DNA of 52,460 nucleotides from NCBI GenBank assembly GCA_902526435.1, contig CABZLA010000006.1, positions 1-52,460 on the forward strand. The letters are read 5' to 3'. Below, piece after piece: positions 33,469 through 42,528 of the stretch. Source of the stretch: an uncultured Prochlorococcus sp. (lineage in GTDB: Bacteria > Cyanobacteriota > Cyanobacteriia > PCC-6307 > Cyanobiaceae). Numbering within the stretch: position 1 is the stretch's first letter; each line of letters starts with the position of its first letter. The notes below the pieces were generated by a model that was not told where the DNA came from, did not search any database, and was given only the letters and a program-made list of their open reading frames with translations. The position numbers were made by a program, and so were the translations under genes.

Positions 33469-34080
33469 TTATTTAAAAGACTTTAAATAATCATATTTTG
33501 CTTGCTTTGAAAGTTCTTCATAACCTCCAAAAAATACATCATCTAAAAATATTTGAGGAAAAGTATTGTGGTTACTTAAGGAGTTTACCTTTTGAAAATC
33601 CATGTCATTCTCGATTAGAATCGAATCATATGGAACAGATAAAGAATCAAGCAACCTAATGCTTCTCTTTGACCAAGGACAATTTTTAAGGATATATGCT
33701 TTTACTCGTGATTGATTATGATTTAAATTTTTATTTGGGATATCAATAGTCTTATTTTCAAAAGAAACTAATAAGATATCAGTTCCTTTCTTAACAATTG
33801 AACCTTCTTCTAAATGACCTCCAAAAACATTACATCCTTCATCTGCGAAGCTTAAATGAATATGGACATCGCCATTATTAAAATTTCCATTAAGGGATAC
33901 TATTTCTAAATTACCTTCAAATTTACTTATTTCTTGGCTGCCAGGACACTGAATACAAGCTTTACTAAGATTACCTACTACACCTGAAACATAACCAAAT
34001 AGATTATTTGAGAAAGAAAATTCTTTAATACAAATAATCAAATCAGAATCTGGAGATAGCTTTAAGCTATGAGGTTGCAT
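33469..34080 (-). CDS. PPC/DUF296 domain fused to glutaredoxin
   Basis: The 203-residue chain joins two domains. Residues 1-115 match the PPC/DUF296 (PD1-like) fold, seen in GNFNNGDVHIHLSFADEG and FGGHLEEGS (residues 66-95), where the conserved His pair and G-G-H-L appear. Residues 126-203 form a glutaredoxin: CPWS at 134-137 (one active-site Cys followed by Pro-Trp-Ser), the cis-Pro TFPQIFLDD at 173-181 and GGYEEL at 185-190. PPC domains form trimers and occur alone in bacteria; the glutaredoxin fusion suggests a redox-gated role. Substrate unknown. Confidence 0.82.
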   Translation of the reverse strand: MQPHSLKLSPDSDLIICIKEFSFSNNLFGYVSGVVGNLSKACIQCPGSQEISKFEGNLEIVSLNGNFNNGDVHIHLSFADEGCNVFGGHLEEGSIVKKGTDILLVSFENKTIDIPNKNLNHNQSRVKAYILKNCPWSKRSIRLLDSLSVPYDSILIENDMDFQKVNSLSNHNTFPQIFLDDVFFGGYEELSKQAKYDYLKSFK

Positions 34081-34215
34081 TTAGGTATCAATAATATTTT
34101 ATTAATATAAAATAAAATGATTCTTAGATAGAAAGAGTGTTTATAATCTTTAGAATTTTGTTAAAACTTAAAACACAATGTAAGTGTAAAATGTAATTTA
34201 TTTATAAAAAATATT

Positions 34216-34758
34216 TTGTTAAACAAAAATAATAACATTAAAAAATTAATAACGAATATTCCAAATATATTAACGATATCTCGATTATTTCTTACATTTC
34301 CACTAATAATATCTCTAGAAATAAACAAAACCAATTTTGTATTTGCTTTGATTATTATTGGAGGCATAACTGATTATTTTGATGGATATTTTGCAAGAAA
34401 ATTTAATCTTACAACGAGGTTTGGAGCTATTATTGACCCATTATCAGACAAAATATTTTTGTTAATACCTTTATTGTGGCTGAGTAAAATGGAAATAATC
34501 CCTTTTTGGTCATTAGCAATAATATTATTTAGAGAATTAATAATATCTGCATTAAGAACTACTAAGAAAGATGGACTACCTGCCTCTAAACTTGGAAAAT
34601 ATAAAACCTTCTCCTTTTTTATTGCATTAGTTATATTTTTCCAACCATTTTCAAAAGATTTATTATCTAGTTTAGGAATAACATTTTATTGGCTAGGGTT
34701 TATATTGACACTTATAACTTTTATAAATTATTTACGCGTTAAAAAGAACACTATCTGA
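34216..34758 (+). CDS. pgsA: CDP-diacylglycerol-glycerol-3-phosphate 3-phosphatidyltransferase
   Basis: PgsA makes phosphatidylglycerol phosphate, precursor of the essential thylakoid lipid PG. The 180-residue membrane protein carries the complete CDP-alcohol phosphotransferase motif: Asp53, Asp56-Gly57, Ala60-Arg61, Gly70, Asp74 and Asp78 (DYFDGYFARKFNLTTRFGAI). Five to six hydrophobic helices are apparent. I start at the TTG at 34216, the only start that gives a normal N-terminus; this is uncertain. Its last nine codons overlap the convergent CSP41-like gene by 27 bases. Confidence 0.92.
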   Translation: MLNKNNNIKKLITNIPNILTISRLFLTFPLIISLEINKTNFVFALIIIGGITDYFDGYFARKFNLTTRFGAIIDPLSDKIFLLIPLLWLSKMEIIPFWSLAIILFRELIISALRTTKKDGLPASKLGKYKTFSFFIALVIFFQPFSKDLLSSLGITFYWLGFILTLITFINYLRVKKNTI

Positions 34759-35652
34759 AGTTCTATCAAATTCATTGTCCTTTTTAAATTGATAATCTTT
34801 GATAAAACTATCTTTCAAACCACTAAGTAAATCAAATTTTGGTTTCCAATTTAAATCGTTTTTAATTTTAGAAATATCAGTTTGATAATGATTTAATCTT
34901 ATTGGGAATCCTTTTCTTGATTTAGGATCTAATTTTTCAAAATCAAATTTATTTAGAGAAATATCGTTTTTATTTAAACCACAAACTTCTGCACACAAAT
35001 AAATTAAACCTTTAATAGTTACTCCTTTTTCTCCAGAACAGTTATATATACTATTTTTTGATTTTTCAAAATCCAAACACTTAATCATTACATCACTTAA
35101 ATCAGAAACATGCCCTAACTGAGTAATCAAGGAACCATCAGCAGGAATTGGAATTGTTTTAAGATGAAATAGTCTTTCAAAAAACCAATTTTCAATTTTA
35201 TTATAATTTCCAGGTCCATAAATATAAGTTGGTCTAAAACTTGTAAAAGGTATCTTTTTCTCAATTAACCAATTTTCAGTTTCAAATTTTCCTTTGTGCC
35301 TACTATTAGTATCAAGCGGAGAATCCTCGGATAAAGGTAATTCATAGTTATCTTTATAAACTCCAGCTGAACTAACATAGATATATCTAAGGAAAGAATC
35401 GTCTAAATTCTCGATAAGAAGTTTAGTTTGCTCTACTTCACGACCAGAGATATCGAAAATTACATCATATTTTTTGTTTTTTAGTTTAAGAATACATTCG
35501 ATATCATTTCTATCACCTTTTATTAAATTTGTATTGTCAGGATTTGATTTATTACCCCTTGTAAAAATATCAATATCATGATTTTGATTTTGCAATTTAC
35601 TCACCAAAGACTTGCCAACAAATCTTGTTCCACCCATTACAAGAATTTTCAT
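34732..35652 (-). CDS. NAD-dependent epimerase/dehydratase, CSP41-like
   Basis: The 306-residue SDR protein opens with the atypical dinucleotide motif MKILVMGGTRFVGKSL, then DVIFDISGREVEQ, YVSSAGVY and the catalytic-region equivalent RPTYIYGPGNY. The order matches CSP41 (chloroplast stem-loop-binding protein) family members, which bind RNA in plastids and are conserved in cyanobacteria. The nucleotide-sugar role of true epimerases is not established. The start is the ATG at 35652; a TTG two codons upstream is possible. It converges with pgsA and diverges from hisA. Confidence 0.85.
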   Translation of the reverse strand: MKILVMGGTRFVGKSLVSKLQNQNHDIDIFTRGNKSNPDNTNLIKGDRNDIECILKLKNKKYDVIFDISGREVEQTKLLIENLDDSFLRYIYVSSAGVYKDNYELPLSEDSPLDTNSRHKGKFETENWLIEKKIPFTSFRPTYIYGPGNYNKIENWFFERLFHLKTIPIPADGSLITQLGHVSDLSDVMIKCLDFEKSKNSIYNCSGEKGVTIKGLIYLCAEVCGLNKNDISLNKFDFEKLDPKSRKGFPIRLNHYQTDISKIKNDLNWKPKFDLLSGLKDSFIKDYQFKKDNEFDRTSDSVLFNA

Positions 35653-35744
35653 ATTCAAAAAATATTAAACTAGAGTAGTAACCTAAATTAGAACTACATA
35701 ATGAATAGTACTACTAAGAAGTTATTAATGAAAAGGATAAATCG

Positions 35745-36512
35745 ATGAAACTAATTCCAGCCATAGATTTAATGAATGGTAAATGTGTAAGACTTTTTAA
35801 AGGTGACTTTAACAAGAGAAAAGACTTCTCCAGAGAACCTTATGAGCAAGCAAAATACTGGGAGAATGAGGGCGCAAAATGTATTCATATCGTTGATTTG
35901 GATGCTGCTAAGACCGGTATTCCAACAAATGATCAATCAATACAAAAGATTGTCAAATCAGTCAATATTCCTATTCAAATTGGAGGAGGTATAAGATCAT
36001 TAGAAAGGATTGAACAATTATTTTCTTACGGTGTTGATAAGGTTATAATGGGAACTTCCGCTATAGAAAATAAAGAACTAGTTAAAAGTTTATCAACCAA
36101 ATTCCCAAGAAGAATTATTATTGGAATTGATGCAAAGGAGGGAAAAGTAAGTACCAGAGGATGGCTAAAACAATCAGATGTACTAGCCACAGAATTAGTA
36201 AAGGAATTTTCCTCTTTTAAAATTTCTAGTTTTATTGTCACGGATATCAATACAGATGGAACCCTAGAAGGGACGAATGAAGTTTTTATAAAAAAGATTC
36301 TTGAAATTACTGATATTCCTGTTATTGCTTCAGGAGGGGTAGGTTCAATTTCTGACTTATTATCATTAACTAAATTTGAACATTCTGGACTATATGGAGT
36401 AATAGTTGGAAAAGCTCTTTATGAAAATAAATTTAAGATCTGTGAAGCAAACAACATATTATCTCCAGATAGAATAAATGATATTCCAGTTAATAAAGAC
36501 TATTACGCTTAA
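35745..36512 (+). CDS. hisA: Phosphoribosylformimino-5-aminoimidazole carboxamide ribotide isomerase HisA
   Basis: HisA catalyses the Amadori rearrangement in histidine synthesis. The 255-residue TIM-barrel protein has the family start MKLIPAIDLMNGKCVRL with catalytic Asp8, then IQIGGGIRSLE, VIMGTSAIEN, the second catalytic Asp in SSFIVTDINTDGTLEG, and the final phosphate loops PVIASGGVGS and GVIVGKALYE. The length is normal. It has its own start region and is followed by a 78-base gap and the DUF3685-like gene. Confidence 0.97.
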   Translation: MKLIPAIDLMNGKCVRLFKGDFNKRKDFSREPYEQAKYWENEGAKCIHIVDLDAAKTGIPTNDQSIQKIVKSVNIPIQIGGGIRSLERIEQLFSYGVDKVIMGTSAIENKELVKSLSTKFPRRIIIGIDAKEGKVSTRGWLKQSDVLATELVKEFSSFKISSFIVTDINTDGTLEGTNEVFIKKILEITDIPVIASGGVGSISDLLSLTKFEHSGLYGVIVGKALYENKFKICEANNILSPDRINDIPVNKDYYA

Positions 36513-36590
36513 AAACTAAAATTTATTTATACAGTACTGGTTTTTACCAGATTTATTAGTTAATTTTAAATAAGAGGTAAGCTTTTATCA

Positions 36591-38213
36591 TTGGAATTAA
36601 TTACGAAAAAATCAATCCTAATTATTGCTCCAAGCTTAATTGCAGAATCCTTATCACTAAAGCTAACTTCATTAGATACTAATTTAAACATCACACTAAA
36701 CAGTGGCAGTAAAAATTTAAATCCAGATTTAATAATATGGAATATTCTAAATTACCAATCAGAAGACCTAATAAGATTGGAACTATTAAAATTAAAAGAA
36801 AGATGGGATGAATCAAAAATTCTTGTAATTTTTTCAGGTGAGCTAATAAATAAAACAAAAATAACCCCCTCTTTAAATAGCGAAGGTTTACTTTTAAATC
36901 CCAGTGCAGAAAAAGTTCTTGAATCTATTAATACCATTACAGAGGGCGGTAGAGTATTTGACCTAGAAATAAATCCCTCTGTCAAAATTAAGAAAGAAAA
37001 AGAACTTACTTTTAATCAAAAATTATTATCATCTGGTCTCAAACAAATTGATACTGAGATAAACTATATTTTTAAATATGTAAATTCTGACTCTACCCCC
37101 GAATTTTATAAGTTCATTTTAAAAGGAAGATTAAGAGAGCTTATTACTGCTAAATCCTTTCTAATATTTTTGTGGGGAAATTCATTAGACCTTTATTCTG
37201 AAGCTATTTACACTGAGGACAAAATTAATATAGAAAATAAAGATACTAATACTATCTTTATAAAAAATAAAAATACATTTGAAATTTGGGATTTAATTCT
37301 TGAACGTCTTACCAAGAGATATAACTCGACCAATTTAGATGTTGACTTTAATAATTCCTCTATCATTTTGTCTGGAATAAAAAAGGAGTTTATTTCTCGT
37401 CTTATATGTAAAATGCTTGATGAACTTGATAATTTAATAAAAAATATAAAAGAAAACTATAAAGAAAAAGACTACAAAGAGGATTTTAATTCACTTATTG
37501 AAGAACTCAGGCTTAATACTATTTCAAATATAACTGAAAGTTATTTCAGAGTTAAAAAAAATGGCGAGTCAATCTCAATAAATGAATATATTTATAAAGA
37601 GGTAACCTGCAACGAAATAGATAGAGAATCTCATGAATCAATAATGTTTATCGATCCAATAATTAAAAATGAGCCGATAGATTATGATGGCAAACTATTG
37701 CCTTTATATGAAACAGAATCATTTATTGTTCTTGAAAATATTATATCTAATTGGATAATAAGAAACTGCAATTTATTAGCTTCTGAAGTATTTAATATTT
37801 GTTCAAGCTGGCCAGAATTAAGAACTATACTTATAAATCCTCAACTGCAATCTACAAGGTCCTTTGAAAGATTTAGAAATAATATTAATAACTACAATAG
37901 GTGGCATGAAAATATCTATATGCCTATCTATTTATATGAAAGTAAACGTGAATATATTGATATTATTGATTCTAAATTTACTAGATACTATAAAAATGAG
38001 AATAGAGAAAAAGAACTAGAAAATTTAGAATGGTTTCAAAAACAAGTTACTTTATTAGTAGAAATTAGAGATGCAATAGCTCCACAATTAGAAATTGCTG
38101 TAAAATATATTGGTAATCTTTTCGTAAATTTCCTAACAAAAGTAGTTGGAAAAGCTATTGGTTTAGTTGGGAAAGGAATCTTACAAGGTTTAGGTAGATC
38201 TAGTACTAAATAA
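36591..38213 (+). CDS. DUF3685-like cyanobacterial protein (540 aa)
   Basis: The N-terminal 130 residues look like a receiver-domain remnant (KSILIIAPSLIAESLSLKL, LNPDLIIWNIL, ILVIFSGELI, PSAEKVLESIN) lacking a clear phosphoacceptor Asp. The C-terminal half is helical and ends in a glycine-rich hydrophobic segment (VGKAIGLVGKGILQGLGR). This layout fits DUF3685, which is related to the plastid ycf55 family. The start is a TTG (MELITKKSIL) with no ATG alternative near. Function unknown. It is the first of a long co-directional run, with the Trx-like gene 13 bases downstream. Confidence 0.75.
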   Translation: MELITKKSILIIAPSLIAESLSLKLTSLDTNLNITLNSGSKNLNPDLIIWNILNYQSEDLIRLELLKLKERWDESKILVIFSGELINKTKITPSLNSEGLLLNPSAEKVLESINTITEGGRVFDLEINPSVKIKKEKELTFNQKLLSSGLKQIDTEINYIFKYVNSDSTPEFYKFILKGRLRELITAKSFLIFLWGNSLDLYSEAIYTEDKINIENKDTNTIFIKNKNTFEIWDLILERLTKRYNSTNLDVDFNNSSIILSGIKKEFISRLICKMLDELDNLIKNIKENYKEKDYKEDFNSLIEELRLNTISNITESYFRVKKNGESISINEYIYKEVTCNEIDRESHESIMFIDPIIKNEPIDYDGKLLPLYETESFIVLENIISNWIIRNCNLLASEVFNICSSWPELRTILINPQLQSTRSFERFRNNINNYNRWHENIYMPIYLYESKREYIDIIDSKFTRYYKNENREKELENLEWFQKQVTLLVEIRDAIAPQLEIAVKYIGNLFVNFLTKVVGKAIGLVGKGILQGLGRSSTK

Positions 38214-38226
38214 ATTCCCAACCTTA

Positions 38227-38760
38227 ATGAAGCTATTTCAATTAATACTTATCTTATTAATACTTTGTACTTCTTATCCCGCCAATGCTAGTAGAGATAC
38301 TAATAGTTATGACGGAAACATTTTTCCAATATATGCAGGAAATGGAGCAATAGTTCCTCCTCAAACCACTCTTGAAGAATCATTAAAAAATCAAAGGGTC
38401 TCAGTTTTGTTTTTTTATCTTGATGATAGCTCCGATAGTAAAGCCATGGCTCCAGTAATTTCTGGTTTAGATCTTATATGGAGAAACAATATTGACTTGA
38501 TAGCTCTTACAACAGATGATTTACAAAGCGATAAATCAAAATCAAAATCAAATCAACCTAATTACTATTGGAATGGTTTAATACCTCAGACTATAATTTT
38601 GGATAGCAAGGGGGAAGTTAGATTTGATATGAATGGGATGGTAAATATTGATGATTTAAACAAAATTATTGGTGAATTAAAAGGAATTGATATAAGTGAT
38701 TCTACTTTCTCAGTTAAAAGCTTTAACGAATATAACAGTATAATCTCAGAAAAAAAATGA
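38227..38760 (+). CDS. Exported thioredoxin-like protein without CxxC (PSI accumulation factor family)
   Basis: A signal peptide (MKLFQLILILLILCTSYPAN, cut near ANA at 21-23) precedes YAGNGAIVPPQTTLEESLKN, VSVLFFYLDDSSDSKAMAPV and LIPQTIILDSKGEVRFDMNG. The fold is thioredoxin-like with the cis-Pro (IPQT), but the active-site CxxC is replaced by DDSSDSK. This pattern is what I know as the thylakoid membrane photosystem I accumulation factor family. A lumenal, non-redox role is therefore predicted. It sits between the DUF3685-like and CofE-like genes. Confidence 0.7.
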   Translation: MKLFQLILILLILCTSYPANASRDTNSYDGNIFPIYAGNGAIVPPQTTLEESLKNQRVSVLFFYLDDSSDSKAMAPVISGLDLIWRNNIDLIALTTDDLQSDKSKSKSNQPNYYWNGLIPQTIILDSKGEVRFDMNGMVNIDDLNKIIGELKGIDISDSTFSVKSFNEYNSIISEKK

Positions 38761-38790
38761 TTACTAATGCGTTTTTAAAATAACAATTTC

Positions 38791-39951
38791 ATGCTAATTC
38801 TAAATATAATTTTCATCTTTATATTTTTATTAATTTGTTCAGATTTATGTATTAATTACTTCCCTAAAACAAATTTAGTTTTAGTACCTATAGATTATAA
38901 ATCTAGAGAAGAGAATAATATTATCGAAGTGGTTATAGATTTAAAAATAATCAATAAAAGTAACTCTAAAGAAACAATGGTTTCTAATCTTAATCTAGAT
39001 GTTGATTTTTTTAGAGGGAAAAATAATCAATATCTTAAAGATTTAGATTATGAGGAAAGTATTTATATTTATACTGAATCTACTAAAAAAAACATAAATA
39101 ATTATTGGCCAACAACAATTATACAAGCGAAATCAGAAGTTTTTATACAAGTAATTTTAAAATTTAAGAATAGCGACTTAAAAAACAAGATCAAATATCT
39201 TTGGTTAAAAGTTTTTTGGGAAAATTACGGTCATTTTGGAATAACTAAAAAACAAGATGGTTTATTAGTGAATTTAAATCGTCATAATAAAAAAGAATTA
39301 ATTGAAATCCCTTTAAAACTTGGTTATAAAGCTATAGCTGTTAAAACTGATTTGTTTGGCTCATTTGATAATCCAATTGAAACTGTTATGGATTACTGCA
39401 ACAATGTCACAAGAGAGAAAGATATTTTAACTATAGGTGAAACACCACTAGCAATTATGCAAGGAAGATATGTTGCACCTCAAAATTTAGAATACAATAT
39501 TTTTTCAAAAATATTATGTTATTTTTTTCATCCCACAAGTAGCCTTGCCACCGCTTGTGGTATGCAATTACTTATCGATAAAATAGGAGTTACGAGGATA
39601 ACCTTTTCATTAATTTTAGGTTTTTTATTTAAATGTATTGGGATAAAAGGGGTATTTTATAGATTAACTGGTTTTGAATCCTCACTAATTGATGACATAA
39701 GTGGAACAGTTGTTCCATATGATAAAAGCATAGTTATGGGTCCAATAAATACGAAATTGTTTTGTGATAAGTTATCAAAACAGCTTGAAGTAGAAGTAGC
39801 AGTAGTTGATGTAAATGATCTTGGTGGTGTAAAAATATTAGCCAGTTCAAATAATTCAATAAATAATATACTCAAAGAAATCCTAAAGGTTAATCCCGCA
39901 GGCAATTCTGACGAAAAAACACCTATAGTATTAATAAGGAATAATAACTAA
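38791..39951 (+). CDS. F420-0:gamma-glutamyl ligase-like (CofE-like) protein
   Basis: The 386-residue protein has an N-terminal membrane helix (LILNIIFIFIFLLICSDLCI) and a divergent strand-rich domain to about residue 170. A CofE-like half follows, with IPLKLGYKAIAVKTDLFGSF, ETVMDYCNN, DILTIGETPLAIMQGR, IDDISGTVVPYDKSIVMGPI and VAVVDVNDLGGVKILASSNN. CofE adds glutamate to coenzyme F420; cyanobacteria in this group are not known to make F420, so the substrate is probably different. The next gene starts directly at the following base. Confidence 0.72.
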   Translation: MLILNIIFIFIFLLICSDLCINYFPKTNLVLVPIDYKSREENNIIEVVIDLKIINKSNSKETMVSNLNLDVDFFRGKNNQYLKDLDYEESIYIYTESTKKNINNYWPTTIIQAKSEVFIQVILKFKNSDLKNKIKYLWLKVFWENYGHFGITKKQDGLLVNLNRHNKKELIEIPLKLGYKAIAVKTDLFGSFDNPIETVMDYCNNVTREKDILTIGETPLAIMQGRYVAPQNLEYNIFSKILCYFFHPTSSLATACGMQLLIDKIGVTRITFSLILGFLFKCIGIKGVFYRLTGFESSLIDDISGTVVPYDKSIVMGPINTKLFCDKLSKQLEVEVAVVDVNDLGGVKILASSNNSINNILKEILKVNPAGNSDEKTPIVLIRNNN

Positions 39952-41007
39952 ATGAAAAAAGATTCAAATCATATTTTGAATTCTAATAAGGATAGAAAAG
40001 TTACCTTTGAGGAGCTTCATATTCGTCATTTAAATCTATTAATGGATTTTAGAAGTGAGAAGTTAAATAATTGGTTTTTAAAAATGGCAATTATAAACAC
40101 TTTTGAAGACTTAAAAATTTTTTTAAAAAATTTAAAAAAAAATAAGCATAAATGTATTATTGCAATAGAAGAAAAAAAAATTGTAGGTTATTTGAATATA
40201 TTTCCTTTAAACTTCAAGGGTTCTTGTTTAAGGATATCGAAGCCTAATTTAACAACTATAAAGTCTTCTATAACTGAAAAAGAATTGATACTAGGATTGA
40301 TAAAGAAATCAATTTCTATTACAGATATAAAAACTGCAAGCTGGGTAATTAATTCTGATATAGACAATAATCACCTTATTTCAAGTGCGAGAGAATTAGG
40401 GTTCCAACCATTACAAAAGGTGAAACTGTGGAGTAAAAATAATATTAATAAGTCCATTAAAAATAAAAATGAAAATTATTATTTTATTGATGAATTTCAA
40501 GAAATAACCAAATTAAATTTAGTAAATGTACTTAATTTTATTCGGTCAAATCAATCTCCATTAATAAGGACGATATTGGATCTTGATCAAAAAGATATTT
40601 CCAATAGAAATGATTCAAATAGCGGGACAATAATCCACAACAATGCTGTGATATGTACAATTTTAAAAGATATAAATTTTCAAGATAATAAAATTTATAC
40701 ATTAACGATTGGTAAAAGTTGGGATGTTAGATTAAGTCCCATTTTAAAAAATATTCTGAATAAATTTTTTGAAAAATCTCCTTATTCTATAATTAAGACT
40801 TATGAAGAAAATACTGAATTAAATACATATTTAGAGAATTCTGGTTTTAGAGATAATTACCAAGAAATCATCCTTGTTAGAAATACTATTGTTAGAAACG
40901 AATCTAAGCAGACTAATAAAATAAACCAATCATTAGAATCAATTTTTGAAAAATTAAATCCACAAGGTAACGCTTACCCGTCCCCATTTCCTTTGAAGTC
41001 TAAGTGA
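39952..41007 (+). CDS. Putative GNAT-fold protein (351 aa)
   Basis: The first half resembles a GNAT acetyltransferase: [35 protein letters not shown] (strands 3-4), then a helix and [19 protein letters not shown] (the neighbour-strand ending). The second half has a similar order ([13 protein letters not shown], a helix, [20 protein letters not shown]), so a tandem GNAT is possible. The acetyl-CoA pyrophosphate loop is weak. The end is proline-rich ([14 protein letters not shown]). Its stop overlaps the ruvX GTG. Confidence 0.55.
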   Translation: MKKDSNHILNSNKDRKVTFEELHIRHLNLLMDFRSEKLNNWFLKMAIINTFEDLKIFLKNLKKNKHKCIIAIEEKKIVGYLNIFPLNFKGSCLRISKPNLTTIKSSITEKELILGLIKKSISITDIKTASWVINSDIDNNHLISSARELGFQPLQKVKLWSKNNINKSIKNKNENYYFIDEFQEITKLNLVNVLNFIRSNQSPLIRTILDLDQKDISNRNDSNSGTIIHNNAVICTILKDINFQDNKIYTLTIGKSWDVRLSPILKNILNKFFEKSPYSIIKTYEENTELNTYLENSGFRDNYQEIILVRNTIVRNESKQTNKINQSLESIFEKLNPQGNAYPSPFPLKSK

Positions 41008-41459
41008 AATATTGCAAGCCCAAATCTAAGTCAATATTAAGTTTAGATGTTGGGCTAAAAAGAATAGGATTAGCATATTGTGATTCACTATTTATTACAG
41101 TAAATATTCTTCCAGCAGTAAAGAGAGAAAGAAACTATGACGAATTAAATACTATTAAAAACCACATAAGTAGGCATAATTTAACTGGTTTTATAGTTGG
41201 GTTACCTCTTGATGATGCAGGGAATATGACATCTCAAGCTATTGATTGCAAAACTTATGGTGAATTTCTTTTTAATGAATTAAAACTTCCTTTTTCTTTC
41301 GTCAATGAACATAGCTCAACGTGGGAATCAACAAATAGATTTGGTGTAAAGAAAGATAAATCTGGACTTATTGATAGCTTATCTGCCAAAATAATTCTTG
41401 AGCAATGGATTCAGGAAGGTCCTGAGTTAAAAGAATTAGTGGGTAATAAACAAATATAA
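41004..41459 (+). CDS. ruvX: Holliday-junction resolvase-like RuvX/YqgF
   Basis: RuvX/YqgF is a RNase H-fold nuclease, implicated in Holliday junction processing and 16S rRNA 5'-end maturation. The 151-residue product has the first catalytic Asp in [27 protein letters not shown], the NEHSSTWES stretch with a catalytic Glu, and an Asp in [14 protein letters not shown]. The start is GTG, overlapping the previous TGA (GTGA). The length is normal. It is followed by the DUF3727 and yqeG genes. Confidence 0.92.
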   Translation: MKYCKPKSKSILSLDVGLKRIGLAYCDSLFITVNILPAVKRERNYDELNTIKNHISRHNLTGFIVGLPLDDAGNMTSQAIDCKTYGEFLFNELKLPFSFVNEHSSTWESTNRFGVKKDKSGLIDSLSAKIILEQWIQEGPELKELVGNKQI

Positions 41460-41492
41460 TATTAATATAAATCTATATAAGTTAAATCAAAA

Positions 41493-42029
41493 ATGAACGA
41501 TCATAACTCCAAAGGTAATTATGAGGCAAAGACACTTATTTTAAATGATTCAAATGGAAATGAACTATTTTGTTATCTTGAACAAATAGTAAAGGTTGAA
41601 GAAAAAGAATATGCATTACTAACACCCGTAGATACACCAGTCAGTTTATTCAAAATTAATGAAAAGGATGAGCCAGAATTAATTGAAAAAATTGAGAAAA
41701 ACGAGCAAATCTTAAAGAATGCTGATGCAGTTCTACAAGAACATGATCTAAAACTTATAAGATCCGCAGTTACATTAACTGTATCTGGTGAACTCGAAGA
41801 GCCAATTTATGATGAGTTAGAAGATGATGATATAGAGGAGGAAAGTGAAACATACGAATTACTTGTGAGTTTTAATTTATTGGAACAAGAATATGGATTA
41901 TATATTCCTCTAGATCCTTTTTTTATCGTGGGAAAACTTATAGATCAAGGGGCATTATTAATTGAGGATGATGAATTTGATAAAGTTCAACCCTTAATAG
42001 AATCTGAGTTAGAAAAGAGTAGTTTTTAA
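41493..42029 (+). CDS. DUF3727 family protein
   Basis: The 178-residue product has two repeated strand-rich modules. The first (ELFCYLEQIVKVEEKEYALL, then TPVDTPVSLFKIN) and the second (YELLVSFNLLEQEYGLYIPL, then DPFFIVGKL) resemble DUF1292/DUF3727 units, with an acidic linker (ELEDDDIEEES) between. The family is cyanobacterial with plastid relatives. Soluble; no catalytic motif. It is four bases upstream of yqeG, so the two are probably co-translated. Function unknown. Confidence 0.8.
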   Translation: MNDHNSKGNYEAKTLILNDSNGNELFCYLEQIVKVEEKEYALLTPVDTPVSLFKINEKDEPELIEKIEKNEQILKNADAVLQEHDLKLIRSAVTLTVSGELEEPIYDELEDDDIEEESETYELLVSFNLLEQEYGLYIPLDPFFIVGKLIDQGALLIEDDEFDKVQPLIESELEKSSF

Positions 42030-42033
42030 AATA

Positions 42034-42528
42034 ATGAGTTCTCTTGTAAATGTCTATTGGGACTCTAAATTACCTATATATGAAATATCCCATCTAAAAC
42101 TACAAAATAAAGGAATTAAAAGCTTATTAATAGATGTTGATGGGACATTATTAAGTCGCCAATCAAATATAGTTCCAATAAATGTAAAAAATTGGATAAA
42201 AGAATCAAAAAAATTATTCTCTTTGTACTTAATTAGTAATAATCCATCTAATGAACGAATTAGAAAGATTGCTAAGGAATTAGATATCAGATATAAATCA
42301 AACGCTCTGAAACCAAGGAAAAAAATTACTTTGGATGCAATTTCAGAAATGAATGAGGACTCAAAAAATATTGCAATAATTGGAGATAGAATTTTTACAG
42401 ATATTATCGTGGGAAATAGATGTAATATTCAGACAATATTAGTTAAAAGATTAAGCAAAAATGGATTACCAATAAACATAAATTTAACATTAATCCTAGA
42501 AAAAATGATTTCTAATTTCTTAAAATGA
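42034..42528 (+). CDS. YqeG-family HAD phosphatase
   Basis: The 164-residue protein has HAD motif [11 protein letters not shown] (Asp34, Asp36), motif II in LYLISNNPS, a Lys in ALKPRKK (motif III) and motif IV in [16 protein letters not shown]. YqeG-type proteins include phosphatidylglycerophosphate phosphatases in yeast and plants, so a PgsA-linked lipid step is possible but unproven; pgsA is 8 kb away. Its stop overlaps the proB ATG (ATGA). Confidence 0.88.
   Translation: MSSLVNVYWDSKLPIYEISHLKLQNKGIKSLLIDVDGTLLSRQSNIVPINVKNWIKESKKLFSLYLISNNPSNERIRKIAKELDIRYKSNALKPRKKITLDAISEMNEDSKNIAIIGDRIFTDIIVGNRCNIQTILVKRLSKNGLPININLTLILEKMISNFLK

Noticed and set aside
35701-35748. A 15-codon ATG frame overlapping the hisA start (ATGA), as a possible leader peptide
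   Set aside because: No run of His codons or attenuator hairpin is present, and short frames like this are expected by chance.
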